Assembly (NCBI GenBank): GCA_963575745.1 | Contig: CAUYUJ010017821.1 | Location: 159,489-223,488 of the forward strand | DNA: 64,000 bases | Reading direction: 5' to 3' | Source: Prorocentrum cordatum | Taxonomy: Eukaryota > Sar > Dinophyceae > Prorocentrales > Prorocentraceae | Part shown: one piece after another, positions 62,537 to 64,000 of the stretch | Layout: each line of letters opens with the position of its first letter | Numbering within the stretch: the stretch's first letter is position 1 | Translations under genes and position numbers: made by a program | The notes under the pieces: model-generated | What the model saw: only the letters and a program-made list of their open reading frames with translations | What the model was told of the DNA's origin: nothing | The model's database searches: none

Positions 62537-62804
62537 AGTCGAAAGTGAGCCTGGTAACTCAAATAGCATCCGCTCCCATGGGAATCGAATGGCAGATAGC
62601 GTCCATTCCTCTGCTGCGGTGGTTCAGTATGGGGAATGGGCGGGTATGATAGGATAAGATCGATGTATCGGTCTTTCCAGCACATAGCGAACACTAAGGT
62701 AAGTGTCCGGGCAAATAGGGCGCGCGTGCCTTGAGCCAAAGGCAACGGCGCGCGAGCTATGCTCCCGATACTATAACATCTCCCAAAGAGCTACCCTTAA
62801 AGTC
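62537..62804 (-). repeat. 5' LTR (268 bp)
   Basis: Pairs with 45195-45462; two substitutions. Sense order: GACTTTAAGG start, spliced-leader-like hairpin at nt 56-74 of the LTR, end at TTTCGACT, then the primer-binding site. It should hold the promoter. Confidence 0.92.
62731..62749 (-). other. Spliced-leader-like sequence in 5' LTR
   Basis: Identical to the copy in the 3' LTR; sense CCGTTGCCTTTGGCTCAAG. Confidence 0.55.
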
Positions 62805-62808
62805 TCTC
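62805..62808. repeat. LTR-element target-site duplication, right
   Basis: TCTC, as at 45191-45194. Confidence 0.8.
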
Positions 62809-64000
62809 CCTGTTCGGCTCCGCGTGGCCGCTGATCGCCGGGCTCGTGGTTGTCCTCGCCGGCACTGGTGTGGTCGCGCTCTTGGCCCACAGTCTGAGGA
62901 CGCTCCTCGCACCCTGCAGCTGGGCGGCCTGGACCTGTGGCCTGGTGCTGGCGTGCTGCCCCTGCCCGAGGCGCCGGACGCCTGGCGAGGCTAAGCTTGA
63001 CAAGCTGGTCCCGCCGGCAGCGCCACCGCTCGCCGACGCGGTGTGGCACGGGCCGACTACGGGTGCCGACCCGACGACCGACTGGTACCGCAAGAGCATC
63101 AAGGAGGGCCGGGGCTCCAAGCGCGGCCAGAACGACCTCATGATCAGGGTGGACTACCGGGTCGCCCGGCTCAAGCTCAACATGAAGTCTCCAGAGCGTA
63201 TCAATCGCCAAGGATTGTGGGTGGAGTATGACTCCGCGAAGGGTGCCAGCGACATGAGTTTCAGGCGCGAGCTGGAGCAGCGGGATCCTCGCTGGCTTCA
63301 CCTACGCCGTTCCACCAGCTGTACCGGGTGCAAGGGGCGCGAGAACGAGCTGCACTGCAAGGAGTACGCCGCTCTTGACAATGAAGCCATCGTGGACCTC
63401 GGTGACTACTCGAAGTTCACACCATGCCGAATTTTCGTTTGGCTCTGGAGGGGGATGGGCCTCGTTTACAAGTTGCTGCTGTACATCTTCTCGTGGCTCT
63501 CGCGTTGCGGGGCATGCCTCTGCCGCCGGCGCCGCCGCCGTCACAGGACTGGCGACGCGGAGCCTGGCGCGCAGGGGTCAGCGGCAAGGTTACTTGATCA
63601 GGAGTCCGAGTCCGAGGTGGACGCCGAGGACAACCCCTGCGAGGCGGCGAAGGTGGGGCTCATGATCAAGGGCAAGATGCGCCCACTAGCACCCGAGGGC
63701 TGTCGGGACGCCGCGCGCGGTGACCCTAGTGTGCTGTTGGTGGAAGATGGACGGGCTTCGGACCTCCCACTTCCAAGCGAAGGGAGCGCGACGGCTTGCC
63801 TCTGCGAGCATCACCGGCAAATCTACATGGTCCTGCGTTACGGCGAGAAGTGCTCTCAGGTGACGTGCTTCCGCGAAGCGGTAGGCATGGCCTCAGGGGT
63901 TCCGCTCTGCCTGCAGCACCTTGGGGGCGATGCAGCTCGTGCGATCCACGACAACCCTGCAGGAGTCGGGTTCTTCGCGGGACTGCGGCGCCGGGCTCGG
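62809..64000 (+). CDS. 3' part of the split membrane-protein gene (continues past the window)
   Basis: In frame with 44440-45194 after removal of the element. Starts LFGSAWPLIAGLVVVLAGTGVVALLA (membrane span), CSWAAWTCGLVLACCPC (second hydrophobic, Cys-rich), a soluble part with MIRVDYRVARLKLNMKS and CTGCKGRENELHC, a third span RGMGLVYKLLLYIFSW followed by a Cys/Arg-rich stop-transfer-like run, then CLCEHHRQIYMVLRYGEKCSQVTC. Still open at the window end. CxxC and CxH pairs suggest metal binding. No family is recognised. Confidence 0.65.

Larger units (their letters stand above)
45195..62804 (-). mobile_element. 17.6-kb Ty1/copia-order LTR retrotransposon
   Basis: Two 268-bp LTRs, TCTC target duplication, primer-binding site next to the right-hand (5') LTR, Gag-type zinc knuckle, retropepsin-like domain, then integrase before reverse transcriptase and RNase H, the Ty1/copia order. 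All coding is on the minus strand. Unusual cargo: Tpt1/KptA-like domain, RING finger, methyltransferase-like segment and 32 GNRA-type hairpins. A 1.6-kb LINE fragment sits inside integrase. Pol is frameshifted, so this copy is probably not autonomous. Confidence 0.93.

Overview
The window looks like nuclear DNA of a dinoflagellate. Pointers are: several matches to the dinoflagellate spliced-leader exon, all in sense orientation; GC-rich coding sequence with at least one GC donor intron; Ty1/copia-like and LINE-like elements with very divergent catalytic motifs; and satellites and microsatellites over more than half of the window. There is one assembly gap of 100 N (22818-22917). I cannot name the genus from sequence alone.

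Layout. 0-3.7 kb: a minus-strand gene with a complete set of C5-cytosine methyltransferase motifs behind a long Ala/Pro-rich N-terminus. 3.7-7.5 kb: low-complexity DNA and two hairpin-bearing minisatellites. 7.7-9.5 kb: exons of a minus-strand gene cut at 9.53 kb by a full-length 8.9-kb LINE (9547-18477, perfect 13-bp target duplication). 18.5-19.3 kb: CG-rich triplet repeats. 20.3-21.2 kb: an intronless gene carrying a relic spliced leader in its 5' leader. 22.1-25.4 kb: exons of an unrecognised host gene around the gap. 26.1-27.9 kb: a frameshifted Cys-rich/coiled-coil relic. 28.2-32.6 kb: three tandem ~1.65-kb units built of ATC triplets. 33.7-44.2 kb: a ~108-bp satellite, partly in a three-monomer higher-order pattern, interrupted by 5-, 79- and 73-bp repeats, a CT tract and one small gene.

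44.4-64 kb: a plus-strand membrane-protein reading frame split by a 17.6-kb minus-strand LTR retrotransposon of Ty1/copia order. It has 268-bp LTRs differing at only two positions, a TCTC target duplication, and a primer site fitting initiator tRNA-Met. Its coding order is Gag (with hydrophobic segments), zinc-knuckle ORF, linker ORF, a 1480-codon ORF holding an RNA 2'-phosphotransferase (Tpt1/KptA) domain, a RING finger and a retropepsin-like domain, then a methyltransferase-like segment, integrase, reverse transcriptase and RNase H. The pol half is frameshifted and holds a nested 1.6-kb 5'-truncated copy of the LINE.

The most unusual signal is inside this retrotransposon. I find 32 perfect 14-nt hairpins (5-bp stem, 4-nt loop), plus five imperfect ones, spread over the element. 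On the sense RNA every perfect loop is a GNRA tetraloop (GAAA, GCAA, GTAA, GGAA or GAGA), while the stems occur in nine sequence versions that all keep pairing. They sit in all three frames and also in the 3' non-coding part, so the RNA hairpin rather than a peptide seems to be what is preserved. I know of no description of such a family. The same element encodes the Tpt1-like enzyme and carries spliced-leader-like sequence in its LTR; any functional link among these is my inference.
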